Positions 20,528 through 31,139 of a stretch of 64,000 nt of DNA are shown here, in pieces (within the stretch, counting starts at the first letter, position 1; each line of letters opens with the position of its first letter). The position numbers and the translations under genes were made by a program. The notes under the pieces were generated by a model. That model made no database searches. It was not told the DNA's origin and worked only from the letters and a program-made list of their open reading frames with translations. The stretch comes from Prorocentrum cordatum (taxonomy: Eukaryota > Sar > Dinophyceae > Prorocentrales > Prorocentraceae), in assembly GCA_963575745.1 (NCBI GenBank), contig CAUYUJ010014171.1:1078186-1142185 (forward strand), in the 5' to 3' direction.

Positions 20528-21128
20528 CCACTCTGGCGCTGGGGGCGCGGGGTGAGAGGGGGTGTGCGACGCGGAATAAAGCGTTCGTGGCGGAGGGGGC
20601 AGTGGGCGGGGCCCCCGCTGGGGCGCTGGGGACGCGGGGAGGCTCGGGGCAGAGAGCCACGGCGCGGGGGTCCCACTCTGGCGCAGAGAGCCACGGCGCG
20701 GGGGTCCCACTCTGACGCTGGTGACGCGGGGGGAGGGGGGGCTGCGACGCGGAATCAAGCGTTCGTGGCGGATGGGGCAGTGGGCGGGGCCCCCGCTGGG
20801 GCGCTGGGGACGCGGGGAGGCTCGGGGCAGAGAGCCACGGCGCGGGGGTCCCACTCTGGCGCAGAGAGCCACGGCGCTGGGGTCCCCCTCTGGCGCTGGG
20901 GACGCGGGGGGAGGGGGGTGTGCGACGCGGAATGAAGCCTTCGTGGCAGAGGGGGCAGTGGGCGGGGCTCCCGCTGGGGCGCTGGAGACGCGGGGGGGGC
21001 TCGGGGCAGAGAGCCACGGCGCGGGGGTCCCACTCTGGCGCTGGGGACACGGCGCGGGGGTCGGTCCCACTCTGGCGCTGGGGACGCGGGGGGAGGGGGG
21101 GGGTGCGACGCGGAATAAAGTGGTCGGA
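20528..21128 (+). repeat. GC-rich satellite of about 144 bp, right part
   Basis: The array continues after the retrotransposon with CGTTCG-type markers at 20582, 20760, 20939 and about 21119. Spacing here is 178-179 bp because each unit repeats a piece of about 35 bp (GCGCAGAGAGCCACGGCG...). The higher unit length shows that this side of the array expanded from a variant unit. Confidence 0.8.
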
Positions 21129-21149
21129 GTTCTAGACACCCGGTAGAAG

Positions 21150-21345
21150 AGGATACTATAAGGAGCAGGAGGAGGAAGAGAGGGAGCAGGAGCAGGAGGA
21201 GGAAGAGAGGGAGCAGGAGCAGGAGGAGGAAGAGAGGGAGCAGGACAGGCGGAGGAGCGGAGGAGGAAGAGGCGGGGGGTGTTGTAGGAGCAGGAGGAGG
21301 AAGAGAGGGAGGAGGAGCTTGGACAGTAGGAGGGAGAGTCTGAGG
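21150..21345 (+). repeat. 28-bp GAGCAGGAGG minisatellite
   Basis: Units built from GAGCAGGAGGAGGAAGAGAG repeat about three times at 21165-21245 and more loosely to 21320. The strand is almost pure purine. No gene is seen. Confidence 0.75.
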
Positions 21346-21469
21346 AGGAGGAACGAATTTCTGTTCGCAGTGAGTTGTCCACTCCACTGATCGCGCAATC
21401 ATCCCACCCACCCACCCGCAACTTGGTCCGCAACATCTCTTAAGACCGTGACGGTGGGTACCAAATTGC

Positions 21470-22225
21470 ACTGGGCAGCGACAGCGACGCCGACGACGAC
21501 AGCGACAACGACGACGACGACGCCGCCGACAACGACTACGATGACACCGACGACGCCTCCAACGACTTCGACGACGCCGACAACGACGACAACGACGACG
21601 ACACCGACGACGACGACGATGACGACGACGCCGACGACGACGACGACGATGACAACGACGACGACGATTACGACGTTGACGACGACGACAACGACGACAC
21701 CGACGACGCCGCCGACGTCGACGACGCCGAAGACGACGACGCCGCCGATGTCGACGACGACGACGACGCCGACGCCAACGACGACGACGAAGACGACGAC
21801 GTCGTCGCCAACGAAGACGACGACGAGGGAGGAGGGAGGACGACGACGGCGACAACGACGACAACAACGAGGGAGGAGGGAGGACGGCGACGACGCGAAC
21901 GAGGAAGAAGGAGGAAGGACGGCGACGCCGACGACGACAACGACGATGGAGAAGGGAAGACGACGACGAGACGACGACGACAACGACGACGACGACGGCG
22001 ACGAAATAGGAGGGACGACAACGAGACGCCGATGACGGACGACGACGACGACGAGGGAGGAGGAGGAAGGACGACCACGGCGACAACGACGACGGAAATG
22101 ACTACGACGCCAAAGAGGACGAAGGCGACGAACACGAGGAAAGACACAGGACGACGTAGGCGACGACGACGACTCGGGAGGAGGGAGGACGGCGACGACG
22201 ACGACGACGCCGCAAGAGCGCGCGC
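21470..22225 (+). repeat. (ACG)n repeat of about 750 bp
   Basis: ACG/GAC triplets with CCG and ATG variants run almost unbroken. Long open frames in all three frames encode only Thr, Asp or Arg strings and are not credible genes. Confidence 0.85.
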
Positions 22226-22227
22226 TC

Positions 22228-22561
22228 GCACGCTTTTGTTGAAAATCCGTGTTGTGAAGCCTTGTGCTTTTGTAGGTTTTTTTGGACACGCGATTTTGAA
22301 ATCCTTCCGAAACCGATGGGTTTTGAAGGATTTCGGCGTACGCGCGCGACGACGCGCGCGTCTGCACTTCGTTTTAATTTTTGCAGAGGATTCTCGCGAC
22401 GGCACACGCGCAAGGGCGTTCGACAGATTTCGACATGCGCGCGCGACGCCCGTTAGGTAGCATGTTGTGAAAATCTTGAAAGAAACCAATGGTTTTCTTC
22501 AGATTTCGCAAGAGCTCGCGCGTAAGTTTTTTTAGCAAAGCAGTGTTGCGAAGCCCTGTTT

Positions 22562-22604
<43 letters not shown>

Positions 22605-22735
22605 CTGGGAACTCGATTGCGAAATCCTTCCCGCACCTAGGGTTTTTGAAGGATTTCGGCATGCGCGCGCATCGACGCGAGCGTGTGCACTCCGTCTCAT
22701 TTTTTCGCAAGGGATTCGTGAAGCAGTGTTATGTT
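22228..22735 (+). repeat. Diverged direct repeats of about 170-200 bp
   Basis: Two long copies (about 22240-22395 and 22545-22730) share TTTTGAAGGATTTCGGC, ACGCGAGCG/ACGCGCGCG, a GTGTTGYGAAGCC start and a GCACTYCGT end. A third, shorter copy at about 22410-22535 shares AGATTTCGACATGCGCGCG. Copy two has a (TA)n expansion at 22573-22601 that copy one lacks. They probably derive from one dispersed element. No coding is seen. Confidence 0.65.
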
Positions 22736-22960
22736 ATAACAAACAATGTCACCGCATAGTGTTTTTTACAAGGGAACCTCAGGGGGGGATACTGGCTGGC
22801 CTGGGACATTGTGATTTCAGATTTAGGGTGGGCATGTGGTCAGAATCGTATGTGATTTACATACCCGAAAGGGGGACCGATAACGCCGGGGGGGATAAAT
22901 CCTATTCTGTTTCTAGAAAAGAAAAAAAGAGGATCGTCATGCCCACTGAGGTGGCGTCGT
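22735..22960. other. Non-repetitive spacer, no gene seen
   Basis: Mixed sequence including GGGGGGATACTGGC and GGGGGGGATAAATCC. I find no domain or RNA gene. Confidence 0.4.
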
Positions 22961-22964
22961 ACTG

Positions 22965-22997
22965 TGATGATGATGATGATGATGAGGATGGTCATGG

Positions 22998-23032
<35 letters not shown>

Positions 23033-23069
23033 GTGATGGTGATGGTGATGGTGATGGTGATGGTGATGG

Positions 23070-23138
<69 letters not shown>

Positions 23139-23145
23139 GCTTCAT
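22965..23145 (+). repeat. (GAT)n with (GATGGT)n core
   Basis: Perfect GAT triplets flank a GATGGT hexamer stretch at about 23028-23070. Only Asp, Met or Ile homopolymers could be encoded. Confidence 0.9.
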
Positions 23146-23199
23146 TCGGCGTGCAAGCAGTGTTTGATGAAGAAGGAGGACGAGGTCAAGGAGGACCAC

Positions 23200-23480
23200 G
23201 GCCTACTGGGGGCCTTTTGGGCGCTTCTTGGGGGCCTCTTGGGGCCTCTTGGGGAATTTTTGGAGGCATCTTGAAGCCTCCTGGGGGCGTCTTGGCGTCG
23301 AAGGCTCGAAATGACATGTTTGTTCCCCGTCTGGGCCCCCTCTTGGGCCCGTCCTGGGGCCGTCTTGTGTCGTCTTTGGGGCTTCATGGGCCGTTTGGAG
23401 GCCTTCTTGGACCGTCTTGGAGCTCTCTTGGGGACCTCTTGGTCCTCTTGGAACGATCATGCGGGCCTCTTGGGCCGTCT
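23200..23480 (+). repeat. Dispersed CTTGGGGGCCTC repeat, copy 2
   Basis: Degenerate short units with CTTGGGGGCCTCTTGGGGCC at the start and longer spacers towards 23480. Same family as 704-860. Confidence 0.75.
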
Positions 23481-23499
23481 TCGACGCTGTGAAAGCCCA

Positions 23500-24290
23500 A
23501 CAGGCGAGTATGCCGAGCATGTTTTTCTTCCGAAGGGAATGTGGCAATTCTCGACGCTTCGCGCATCCCCACCAGCATTGCCTGTTTGCCGATTCCGGCT
23601 GGCGGCGAATTGTCTTGCAATTGGCCCCGTACCGTGACCCGGACGCCGCTTCCGCTCCCTGTCCGTTGCCTTGGAGCCGCCGACCAAAAAAAGTATCCCC
23701 ATCAGCCTCCGCACCCCCCTCTGGGCTCAAGCCGTCTCACGGGCCTGGCCCCCTCGGGTCAGTCTCCCGTGCTCAAGGGGGCGCCCGACGCAGCGCCGCG
23801 CGGCCAGGCCCGCGCCGGTCCGCCGCCGCGCGCGCCGCCATAGCGGCTTCCCCCCGCGAGGCGCTGCCCAGCCTGGCCTGGCCCGCGCCTCAGGCGGGAA
23901 TGGAGGGCGGAGAGATCGATGGGGCTCTGATCGATCGTCCTGGCAGCGATGGGGGGATCGGAAGCCTTGCAGCGTCGGACCTGGGGGTCCAAGCGCTGGC
24001 CCTGGCGGACCCTCCCCCTGATATCAGCCAGTCCCAACCCAAACCCCTCCCGGGCAGCCCTCTCCCCCAGCTCCGGTTGAAGATCGTGATCCACGCCCGC
24101 CGATCACGCTTGGACAGGATCTGTCTGGCGGCCCTGGCTCCCAGCGCGATGGTCCAAACGAAAGTTCGGCCGTTAGGCGAGAGGGAGGTGGGACCCCAGG
24201 GCGGCGCTCCGAAATACATCCTGAAAGTGCGACCGTTAGTCGCAATCCTGGCAATCCTGGAAGACACGAAGATGTCCCTCCTTCGCTAAT
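23500..24290. other. GC-rich region without a certain gene
   Basis: It carries the inverted dispersed motif at about 23548-23575 and AAAAAAAGTATCCCCATCAG at about 23685-23704. A shorter version of the latter, AAAAAGTATCCCCACCAAC, lies at about 29659-29677. The open stretch at 23890-24289 (+) encodes a low-confidence Leu/Ala/Pro-rich protein without known motifs. It may be the 5' leader of the retroelement that follows. Confidence 0.35.
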
Positions 24291-24298
24291 CACTTTCG

Positions 24299-24664
24299 AT
24301 GACGACATCTCTCCGACCCTACCCTTTCATCCCATCGGCCAGCCCATCGCCTTGCACCCTGGAGGGTGCGACCTACCAGCACGGGGCGCCCTCCCCGGCC
24401 AGCGCTGAGCGCGTCTGGTCATGGTGCCCAGCCGTCGCCCTGGCTTGGAGACGCGCAATGGCGCGTGGCCGCCCGCAGGACCTTGGACGGGCCGCGGCCG
24501 CCCCCGGCGAGCACCAGTGGCTAGTCTGCCGCCTGCTGCGCCAGATTTCGTGCAGGCACTGCGTCAATTTCGACTGCGCACCTCGCGGCGCAGCGGAAGC
24601 CGCCAGGCTCGTACTCCAGGGCATCGTCGTCCCCGACTGCGATCAACATGGGGGCCGACGGTGA
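24299..24664 (+). CDS. Small hypothetical ORF upstream of a gag-like gene
   Basis: This open frame of 121 codons has a plausible protein-like centre (RQISCRHCVNFDCAPRGAAEAA), with a CxxC pair, and ends before the gag-like ORF at 24816. It may be a leader ORF or a chance frame in GC-rich DNA. I do not recognise a family. Confidence 0.25.
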   Translation: MTTSLRPYPFIPSASPSPCTLEGATYQHGAPSPASAERVWSWCPAVALAWRRAMARGRPQDLGRAAAAPGEHQWLVCRLLRQISCRHCVNFDCAPRGAAEAARLVLQGIVVPDCDQHGGRR

Positions 24665-24815
24665 GGACGACTTGTCTTCTGTTTCCTCCCCTCCCCCTTT
24701 TCACTATGTGTCTGTCGTGTCCGTTCCGCAGCCCATTTGGGCTTAGGTCTCATGACGCCTCCTGACGGAGGGTAGTGGTGCTCTCTCGGTCCCAGGAAGA
24801 CTCGTCTCAGATCGC

Positions 24816-26830
24816 ATGTCTCATGACGGTGCCGACAATGGTAAGCGGAGCGATGGCGCGGACAGCGACGACGGGAGCGGTCGACTTCCAGGGGCTGGGG
24901 GAGCCAAGCCTTCTGCGGCGGCAGCAGGAGCCAAGCAAGGCGAAGGGTCCGAGGACCCTTGGAAGGACGCCGCGAGCTGGTGGGGCTCGTGGACACCCTG
25001 GTGGAAGGCTTCCGGCGGCGAGTGGATGTGGACGCCCGACGGTGACGACGACGACGCGAAGTCATCGCGGGACGGATGGGGAAGCTGGCAGCGACTGAGA
25101 GGGCAATCGTGGGACGACTATCGACCACAGTGGGAGGAGCGCTCGGGGGACTTCTCAGCACCGCCAGTCTTTCACGGCCTGGAGAATCTGCAGCTCGACA
25201 ATTTGAATTCTTGGAAGCTGAGAACGGGGTGCGAACCTCGCAGCCAGGCCGGGAAGGTATTCGAATCGCTGCCGATCGAGCTTCAAGCGAAGTTCAGGGC
25301 CTTGAGGCACGAGCTAGATCAGGACGATGGGCCGGACGGGCTGGCGGCCCATCTTGAGTTGCTGTCAGGGGAAAAGCCAGGGGACAAGGAGCGCGAGGCC
25401 CAGAATCGCGCCCTGTTCGACTTCAGGATCCGCACAGGCGAGTCGCTGACCGAGTACGTGGTGCGCCAGGACAGCCAGGTCAGCGAGGCGCAGCGATTCG
25501 GCCTCGCTCTGCCTGATCAGCTGCTCGCCAGGTATTACGAGGAAGGAGCTATGCTGCAGGGGCAGATGAAGATGAATATGAGAACGCTCATGGCAGAAGA
25601 TGAGTCACTGAAGTCTGTGAGAAAAGCTCTTCTAGCGATGGATGTTCGAGAGAAGACGGCGCTGCCGCTGCTGGCGCCAGGCCCCTCCAGGACGCATGCC
25701 GAGGTGCCCCCGGGCCAGGGGCCCGACGAGGGCCAGCAGGATCTCGAGGAGTCGTTCGATCTGTTCGAGGTCGGGTTCTCGGACGAGGAGACCGTGACCC
25801 TCCTCGCGGCCATAGACGAGCAGAACTTGGATGAGGACCAGGCCTACCAGGTGCTCGCAGAAGTTGCCGAGCCAAGACGTCGACGGACCTGGCAGGAATC
25901 GAAGGACATGAAGAACGCTCGTCGAGTGGATCGGAACTTCTTTGATAGGAAGCGAGGCGGGCCCCCCCCCCCGCCTCCGATGGCGGGTTCTCGGAGGATC
26001 TCGAGGCGCGACCTGAAGCGCAGGTCGCGATGCGCGAACTGCGGCGAGAAGGGGCGGTGGCGAGACGATTGCAAGAAAGCGCGCCGTTCCAAGTCTGACC
26101 GACATAGGGCCGAGAAGGAGCAGGGGCCCAATGGTGCGAGCTCCTCGTTCTCCTTCGCGGTCGACGGCTTCGACGAGACAGGCGGCTCGTGCATAGTCGG
26201 CTGGATCGATTCTTTGGATGGCGTGAGCAGCTGGGCGACCATGGGCGGCGCGCGCCTCGACGAGGCCCTGACGTCGATCTCGATGCGTTCGCTGGGCCCG
26301 CGCGGCCCGGTGGGCGCTGCGGAGGGGCGGGCCCCCATCGGCAAGGAGGACCTGGACATCTTGATTCGTGCGTTCGATGAGCGAGGATTCGTGGTTCATG
26401 CGTGCTACGAGGGCGGCTCCCCGAAGGCCAGCGGGGTAGGCGGCAGCGCCCTGCCGCTGGCCAAGGCCCTGGTGCCCGTGTCTCTCGGCGGCTGCGGGGT
26501 GATTGAGTTTCTCGTACTTCCGCATCGGTGCCCGCCGCTGCTGCCGGCTAAGTTCCTGGACTACTTGAGAGCGGTCGTGGACATGCCGGGCAACAAGCTG
26601 AAGCTAGGTGACGGCACCGAGCGGGATCTCATCAGGCTTCCGACCGGACATCGGGCAGTTAACTTGATGGGCTGCGCGCCTCGCGAGTTCAAAATCGATC
26701 CGAGCATGGCTGACAGGCTTCCGTCTTTCATCAAGGCGACTGCGACCTTCGTTGAGGCAGGAGATCCCGAGAATGACGAATGGCCAAGTCTTGAGGCGCC
26801 ACCGCAACAGGCCCAGGAGAGCTATGTTCA
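24816..26830 (+). CDS. gag: gag-like protein with zinc knuckle and protease-like region
   Basis: The ATG at 24816 opens an acidic, Trp-rich N terminus (WWGSWTPWWKASGGEWMW). A capsid-like helical region follows from about 25170 to 25660 (FRALRHELDQDDG, RALFDFRIRTGESLTEYV, LPDQLLARYYEEGAM). A zinc knuckle at about 26033-26075 reads CANCGEKGRWRDDC: the expected His is Arg, so zinc binding may be weakened. A retropepsin-like tail (ALVPVSLGGCGVIEFLVL, KLKLGDGTER, LPTGHRAVNL) lies at about 26450-26670. The usual D-T/S-G catalytic loop is not evident. The order fits a copia-like gag-pro of dinoflagellate type. From about 26820 the likely continuation is in another frame; the original frame closes at 26948. 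No RT follows. Confidence 0.65.
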
Positions 26831-27260
26831 CGCCGAAGCAGGTGGCAGGCATTCCCGTGGACGTGAACCAGCTCGGCCCCAGCAGGAAGACGACGTGCAT
26901 CTACGTGGGCCGGCACGACGTGGAGCAGAAGCAGGAGTTCGTGAATGACTGGATGGATCGGGAGTCTGCGCACCTGGCGACGCCCTTCTACTGGGTCGGC
27001 CGCACCGACTTCGACATCGGGGGCGAGTTCAGCGCGGTCGTTGAGGACCGCAGCCCGGCCCGCGCGCCAGAGTGCCAGCAGCCAGTCCCCTCCTCCTCAT
27101 CGTCCTCCGCTCGATCCTCCCGGGCAGGAGACAGTCTTGGGGCTACTCGCGGGGGGGCGTCTGCGGCCCGAGAAGGCCTCCGTAGCTCTTCAGGGCTCAA
27201 GCAAGTTCACGCTTTCGGGGCCTTCCTCTGTCCCATCAGTTTCAGCGGGCGCCGATGTCT
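26752..27260 (+). pseudogene. Frame-shifted continuation of the gag-pro polyprotein
   Basis: Near 26820 coding passes to a second frame and reads MFTPKQVAGIPVDVNQL, then KTTCIYVGRHDVEQKQEF and ATPFYWVGRTDFDIGG. It then degenerates into Ser/Arg after about 27080. It links the protease-like tail to the domain starting at 27255. A frame change is needed to read all three parts as one protein. No function can be given. Confidence 0.4.
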
Positions 27261-28187
27261 TCTCAGAAGGCGCGGCAGGGCCGCCTCACGAAGCGCCAGG
27301 CGGCGGACGGAGCCAGGGCCGTCGGGGCGCTCAAGTCGAAGGCGAAAATGGCGATGATCAGCGAGGAGACCGACGACAGCGACATGGAGGCGAACTGGGA
27401 CATGCCGGCCGATCCGCGGGTCGACGGGGGTCTCAGAGGGCTCGACCTGTCGGAGGAGACGATGGGCCCAGTCGAGCTGGAGTTGTTCTACGAGGGGAAC
27501 TTCTTGCTGGCGCCGGGGATCGCCGCCTGGAGGAGGGTCGGGTCCAAGCTGCTCGCGGCGCTGCACCTCGTGACCTCGACCCGCATGCTGAAGGCCTCGG
27601 CCCCGGGAGCGGCCAACGTCGCCCCGATCGACCCCGACCCGAAGACGGACCTGGAGGGCAAGTGCATTCGCCCGATGGAGGCGCGGAAGCGCGGCGGGAA
27701 CCAGTACGGGACCTTCATCCACTGCGCGATCTGCACGGAGCGGCTTTCCACGCATCGCAGGTCCAAGAAGGAGATCGAGGAGGCCTGCCAGGTCAAGAAG
27801 GAGGAAAGGGAGCTTGCAGCGAGGGCCGTCAAGGAGCTCAAGAAGGAGATGACCGAGCCGCGCAAGTCCAGCCTCCCGCCCGTGGCCTGGAAAGCCGAGC
27901 CCGTGGACTTGCTGGGCCACCTCCCCCAGGGGATGCCGGTGCCGACGAAGCCCCCGCCTCCGGGGGCGCCGCCTCCGGGGGCCAAGACGGCGGTCAAGTC
28001 GGGCTTCCTGGTGAAGGTGGAGCAGGATGCGCCGATCGTGGTGGGGCACCAGTCCGCGCAGGAACAGATGGAGGAGCTGCGCCAGACGATGGTCCAGCAG
28101 CAGAACACGGGTCTCAACAGCCAGCTGAGCGAGCTGACAGGCCTCCTGCGCACGTTGGTCACCAGCCAGGCGGGCGGCTCGAGCTGA
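27255..28187 (+). CDS. Retroelement-associated protein with CxxC motif
   Basis: A 310-codon ORF ending in TGA. A Lys/Ala-rich start leads to an acidic part (EETDDSDMEANWD), a folded part with LELFYEGNFLLAPGIAAWR, and a possible zinc site (YGTFIHCAICTERLSTH). It then has a Lys/Glu coiled coil (VKKEERELAARAVKELKKE), a Pro/Gly linker, and a Gln-rich C terminus with a Leu-rich end (GLLRTLVTSQAGGSS). The position after a gag-protease region suggests it belongs to the same element. It could instead be a host gene. I do not recognise a family with certainty. Confidence 0.45.
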   Translation: MSSQKARQGRLTKRQAADGARAVGALKSKAKMAMISEETDDSDMEANWDMPADPRVDGGLRGLDLSEETMGPVELELFYEGNFLLAPGIAAWRRVGSKLLAALHLVTSTRMLKASAPGAANVAPIDPDPKTDLEGKCIRPMEARKRGGNQYGTFIHCAICTERLSTHRRSKKEIEEACQVKKEERELAARAVKELKKEMTEPRKSSLPPVAWKAEPVDLLGHLPQGMPVPTKPPPPGAPPPGAKTAVKSGFLVKVEQDAPIVVGHQSAQEQMEELRQTMVQQQNTGLNSQLSELTGLLRTLVTSQAGGSS

Positions 28188-28985
28188 TCGGGCGGCCAGG
28201 GGCACTAGCTGACGGGCTCTCGGACGTGGGCGACGGGCGGGTCGAGATCTGCTCCGAAGAGGGCGGACCGGCTCGAGCTAACGAGGACGGGGCTCGAAGC
28301 AGCTTCGCGCGGGCGAGTCGGCGCGGCCCGTGCTCGTTGGCCCGCGGCCCGCGCCTCCCGCGCCGCCGGCGCAACCGGCGTTCCTCGCGCCCGCGCTGCC
28401 GCCGCGCGCTGCGCCCGACGCGGCCGCCTGGCGCGCGGCGGACACCGTCGCGAGCGCGCTCCCCGGGCAAAGTGTGAACCCTCTTGATTGAGACTGTCGC
28501 AAATGTGAGGGTGGCGTTTCGCTTGACGACGGTTGCGAATCCAAAGGTGGCGCCCCGCTCGAGGGCAGTCGCCAATCCACGGACATTCTGGACTTTGTTT
28601 CCTGCCGCGCGCCCGTTAGCTGCAGCAGGCGCCATGGAGAACTACAGACAGAACAGGCGGGCGTCAGCCGCAGAGGGCCGGCCCTTCCCTTTCCTGGAGA
28701 CAGGCAGTCTGGTGCTCCTCCAGCTCCTCACTCCTTCAGCGCCCCAGGCGCAGCGTCTTCGTGGAGGCCGAAGATGCCCCGAAAGCGCGCCCCCGCCTGG
28801 AGACAGCATCGCGGCGACAATTGTGAGAGCTGCAGAGGGCGCGCCCGCGTTTGGAGACGAGCCTCGCAAAGTGGGAGACTCGGGACTTCGCATCGGGACG
28901 CGCGGCCGTTAGCCGCATCAGCATCCAAGGCGCCCCTGCCTCTCCGCCCCCCACGACCGGTTTTGGTCGCGGCGCAGCGCCTGGC
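28188..28985. other. GC-rich spacer, no gene seen
   Basis: It contains short repeated phrases (GACTGTCGCAAATGTGAGG, GACGACGGTTGCGAATCC, GGCAGTCGCCAATCC near 28490-28580; CTGGAGACAG near 28695 and 28798) that suggest decayed repeats. No long terminal repeat for the preceding gag-like region was found by eye. Confidence 0.4.
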
Positions 28986-29330
28986 CCGCCCCCCGCCCTT
29001 GGGGATCGGGCTCCTGGCGCTGTCAATGCCTGGCACGATGCCCTTGTCGGGGCGAGGCGCAGCGTGCCGTCGCACGGCCTTGCCGCTTGCTGTTGCTGTG
29101 TTCGCCCTGGCCTCCCCCGCACCTGGCCGCAGCTCGTCCCAGCCCCTCGACTGCAGGCCTCGTGACGATCGGTGATGGTCCCGACACTGCGCCTGGCTTT
29201 GCCCCCCCCGCACTTGGGGATCAGGCTTCACGGCGCTGTCAATGCCGGGCACGCTGGCCCCTGCTGGGGCGGGGGTGGCGTGCCACGCGGCCTCGGCCGT
29301 TGACTGTGGCTGTTTTCACCCTGGCCTTGT
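28985..29330 (+). repeat. Diverged tandem duplication, period about 215 bp
   Basis: The segment at about 28990-29115 (CCCTTGGGGATCGGGCTCCT, GGCGCTGTCAATGCC, TGTGTTCGCCCTGGCCT) is repeated at about 29205-29325 (CACTTGGGGATCAGGCTTCA, GGCGCTGTCAATGCC, TGTTTTCACCCTGGCCT). Identity looks like roughly 70-75 percent by eye. Confidence 0.6.
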
Positions 29331-29760
29331 TCGTCTTTGTTGGCCTGCAGCCTTGCACGTTGGACTGCTCGTGCAGCCCCGCGCTTTGCCACGCTTGGTG
29401 GCGCGTCTACCTCTGGCGCTTGGTGCGACAAGGTTCAATTCGTCCTTTTCCTGGTGGTCTCGCCTCTGGGATGCCCGCACGCTGGCCGCCTGGCGTTCAT
29501 GGCAGCTTTCTCTGCCTGCCTTCAGCCCCTGGCGCCCCTCAGCTTCCCTCGGCGGCAGCCTCGGCAGCTGTGTGCGCGTCCTCTGGGCAATTAGGCTTCG
29601 CCCGTAGCCCGGGTGGACCTCTGACGCCGCATGCGCCCTCGCTTGCGGCTGCGACGGAAAAAGTATCCCCACCAACTCATCCAGAAACGATGCCCATGAG
29701 AGTTGATAGGGGGAGAGAGGAAGAGACACGCATAGTCAAACAGCGAGGGAGGCGAGGGAG
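29330..29760. other. Spacer with dispersed AAAAAGTATCCCCACCA motif
   Basis: Mixed GC-rich DNA. The motif at about 29659-29677 matches that at 23685-23704. No gene is recognised. Confidence 0.4.
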
Positions 29761-30425
29761 GCTCCGTGGCCATCTCGAGCCGTCTGGGGGCGGTCTTGGG
29801 GCCGCTTGGAGCATCTTGGGAGCCATCTTGAGCCAATTTGGGCAATCTGAGCCATCTTGGAGGTCACTTTGGGCTCTCTGAGGCCGCTCGGGGGCCTCTT
29901 GGGTGCCTCTCGAGTGCATCTCGGAACCCTGTTGGGGCCTGTTGGGGCGCTCCTGGAGCCTTCTCTGGGGGCCTCTTGGGAGCCCTGGAGCGCCTTTTGG
30001 GGCCATCTTGGAGGCGGTCGGTCAAGAGAGGGTAGGTATTAAATGTACCCCCCCCTCGGGGCCACGATCCTCGTGAGGCGTGTCAAAAATTTCCCCCCCA
30101 GGGGCCGAAAAAGGACCCTCTGACACATCGGCCCCCCTTTCGAAAACATTTCAGGGAGGTGAGGGAGAGGGTTCCCCTCCCCGAAGGGAAAAAGGGGTTG
30201 TGGAAGAGGAAAGAGACACTCCTTAGACCATCTGTCGCCCAAGGGTTGGTGTGATTTTTGCCTTTTGGGGCCCTCTTGTGAGTTCTCTTGGAAGCTCCTT
30301 CGGGCGTGTTGGAAGCTCTTTGGGCGGTATGGAGGCCAGCTTTGGCGTTTTGGACTGATCGTTTGGCGACTCGGGGCCCTCTGGGGCCGTCTTGGGAGCC
30401 TATTGGGGTCCTCTTTGCCAGTGTT
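29760..30425 (+). repeat. Dispersed CTTGGGGCC repeat, copies 3 and 4
   Basis: Two blocks (about 29775-30012 and 30255-30425) of the CTTGGGG family. They are separated by DNA with GGCCACGATCCTCGTGAGGC near 30060, a phrase that recurs at about 58999-59019. This spacer may be a distinct dispersed element. Confidence 0.65.
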
Positions 30426-30534
30426 GGCCCGAAAGAGACCCCCCCGGAAAGGGCAGATCCCACATTCCCCCTCTTCCCCCGCAAAGCCCCTTTGGCCCCC
30501 CCCCGCAGAGCTGAAGCTCAGGCTGTAGCTTTTG

Positions 30535-30735
30535 TAAGCTCGCACGCTGGATCGGCGGATTTCGACTGGCCTGATCCGATCCGATTCCGAGATTCCAGCG
30601 ATTCGATGCGGCCCGATGCTCGCATGGTGCTGTTCTGCGTCCAGGCGCGGCCGATCCGATTCGATTCCGGTTCCGTGCCGACGCGGCCCGATCCGACGCA
30701 CGTTCCGATTCGATCCGATGTCCCAATTCGCTGAC
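30535..30735 (+). repeat. Degenerate GATCCGATTC repeats
   Basis: Short units GATCCGATCC, CGATTCGAT, GATTCCG and GCGGCCCGATCC recur through the stretch. It is bounded by normal GC-rich DNA. No gene is seen. Confidence 0.6.
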
Positions 30736-31139
30736 TGATCCTGCCCAGGGATGCCTTCCCCACCAGGAAGCAGCGTGCTCCAGTCTAGGCGCCGCCGCCT
30801 TGCCCCCTGCACCAGGGCTGGGGCCTGGGCGTCCTCCTCCGCCGCTCTGCTCTCCTCTGGTGGCGCCTGCCCCTGTGTAGGCCCCACCCCCTCTGCCGCT
30901 GAAGGCTGGGGCGTGTGCGCCACAGAGGGGTCGCCCTGTGGACTCGGAGAACCACGCTGGCGGGCGGGCGCTCGCAGCAGGCGGATGGAATTGAGCATCG
31001 AGTCTCAGGGGGCCTGGGCAGGCGTCCGCTGTTCCGTTGGTTCGGCTCCAACGCAGTTGGCTGCACTCGGTTGGTTCGGTCTCGTGGGTTTTTGCGTGGT
31101 TGCCGCGTCGCTGCACCCGCCTCGGCTGCTTCCCGTATA

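Noticed and set aside
21470-22225. Very long open frames rich in Thr, Asp or Arg
   Set aside because: They are translations of (ACG)n repeats, open in all frames, with no domain.
22603-22618. TTCTGGGAACTCGATT shared with the composite array (42586)
   Set aside because: A single 16-bp match without shared flanks; likely chance.
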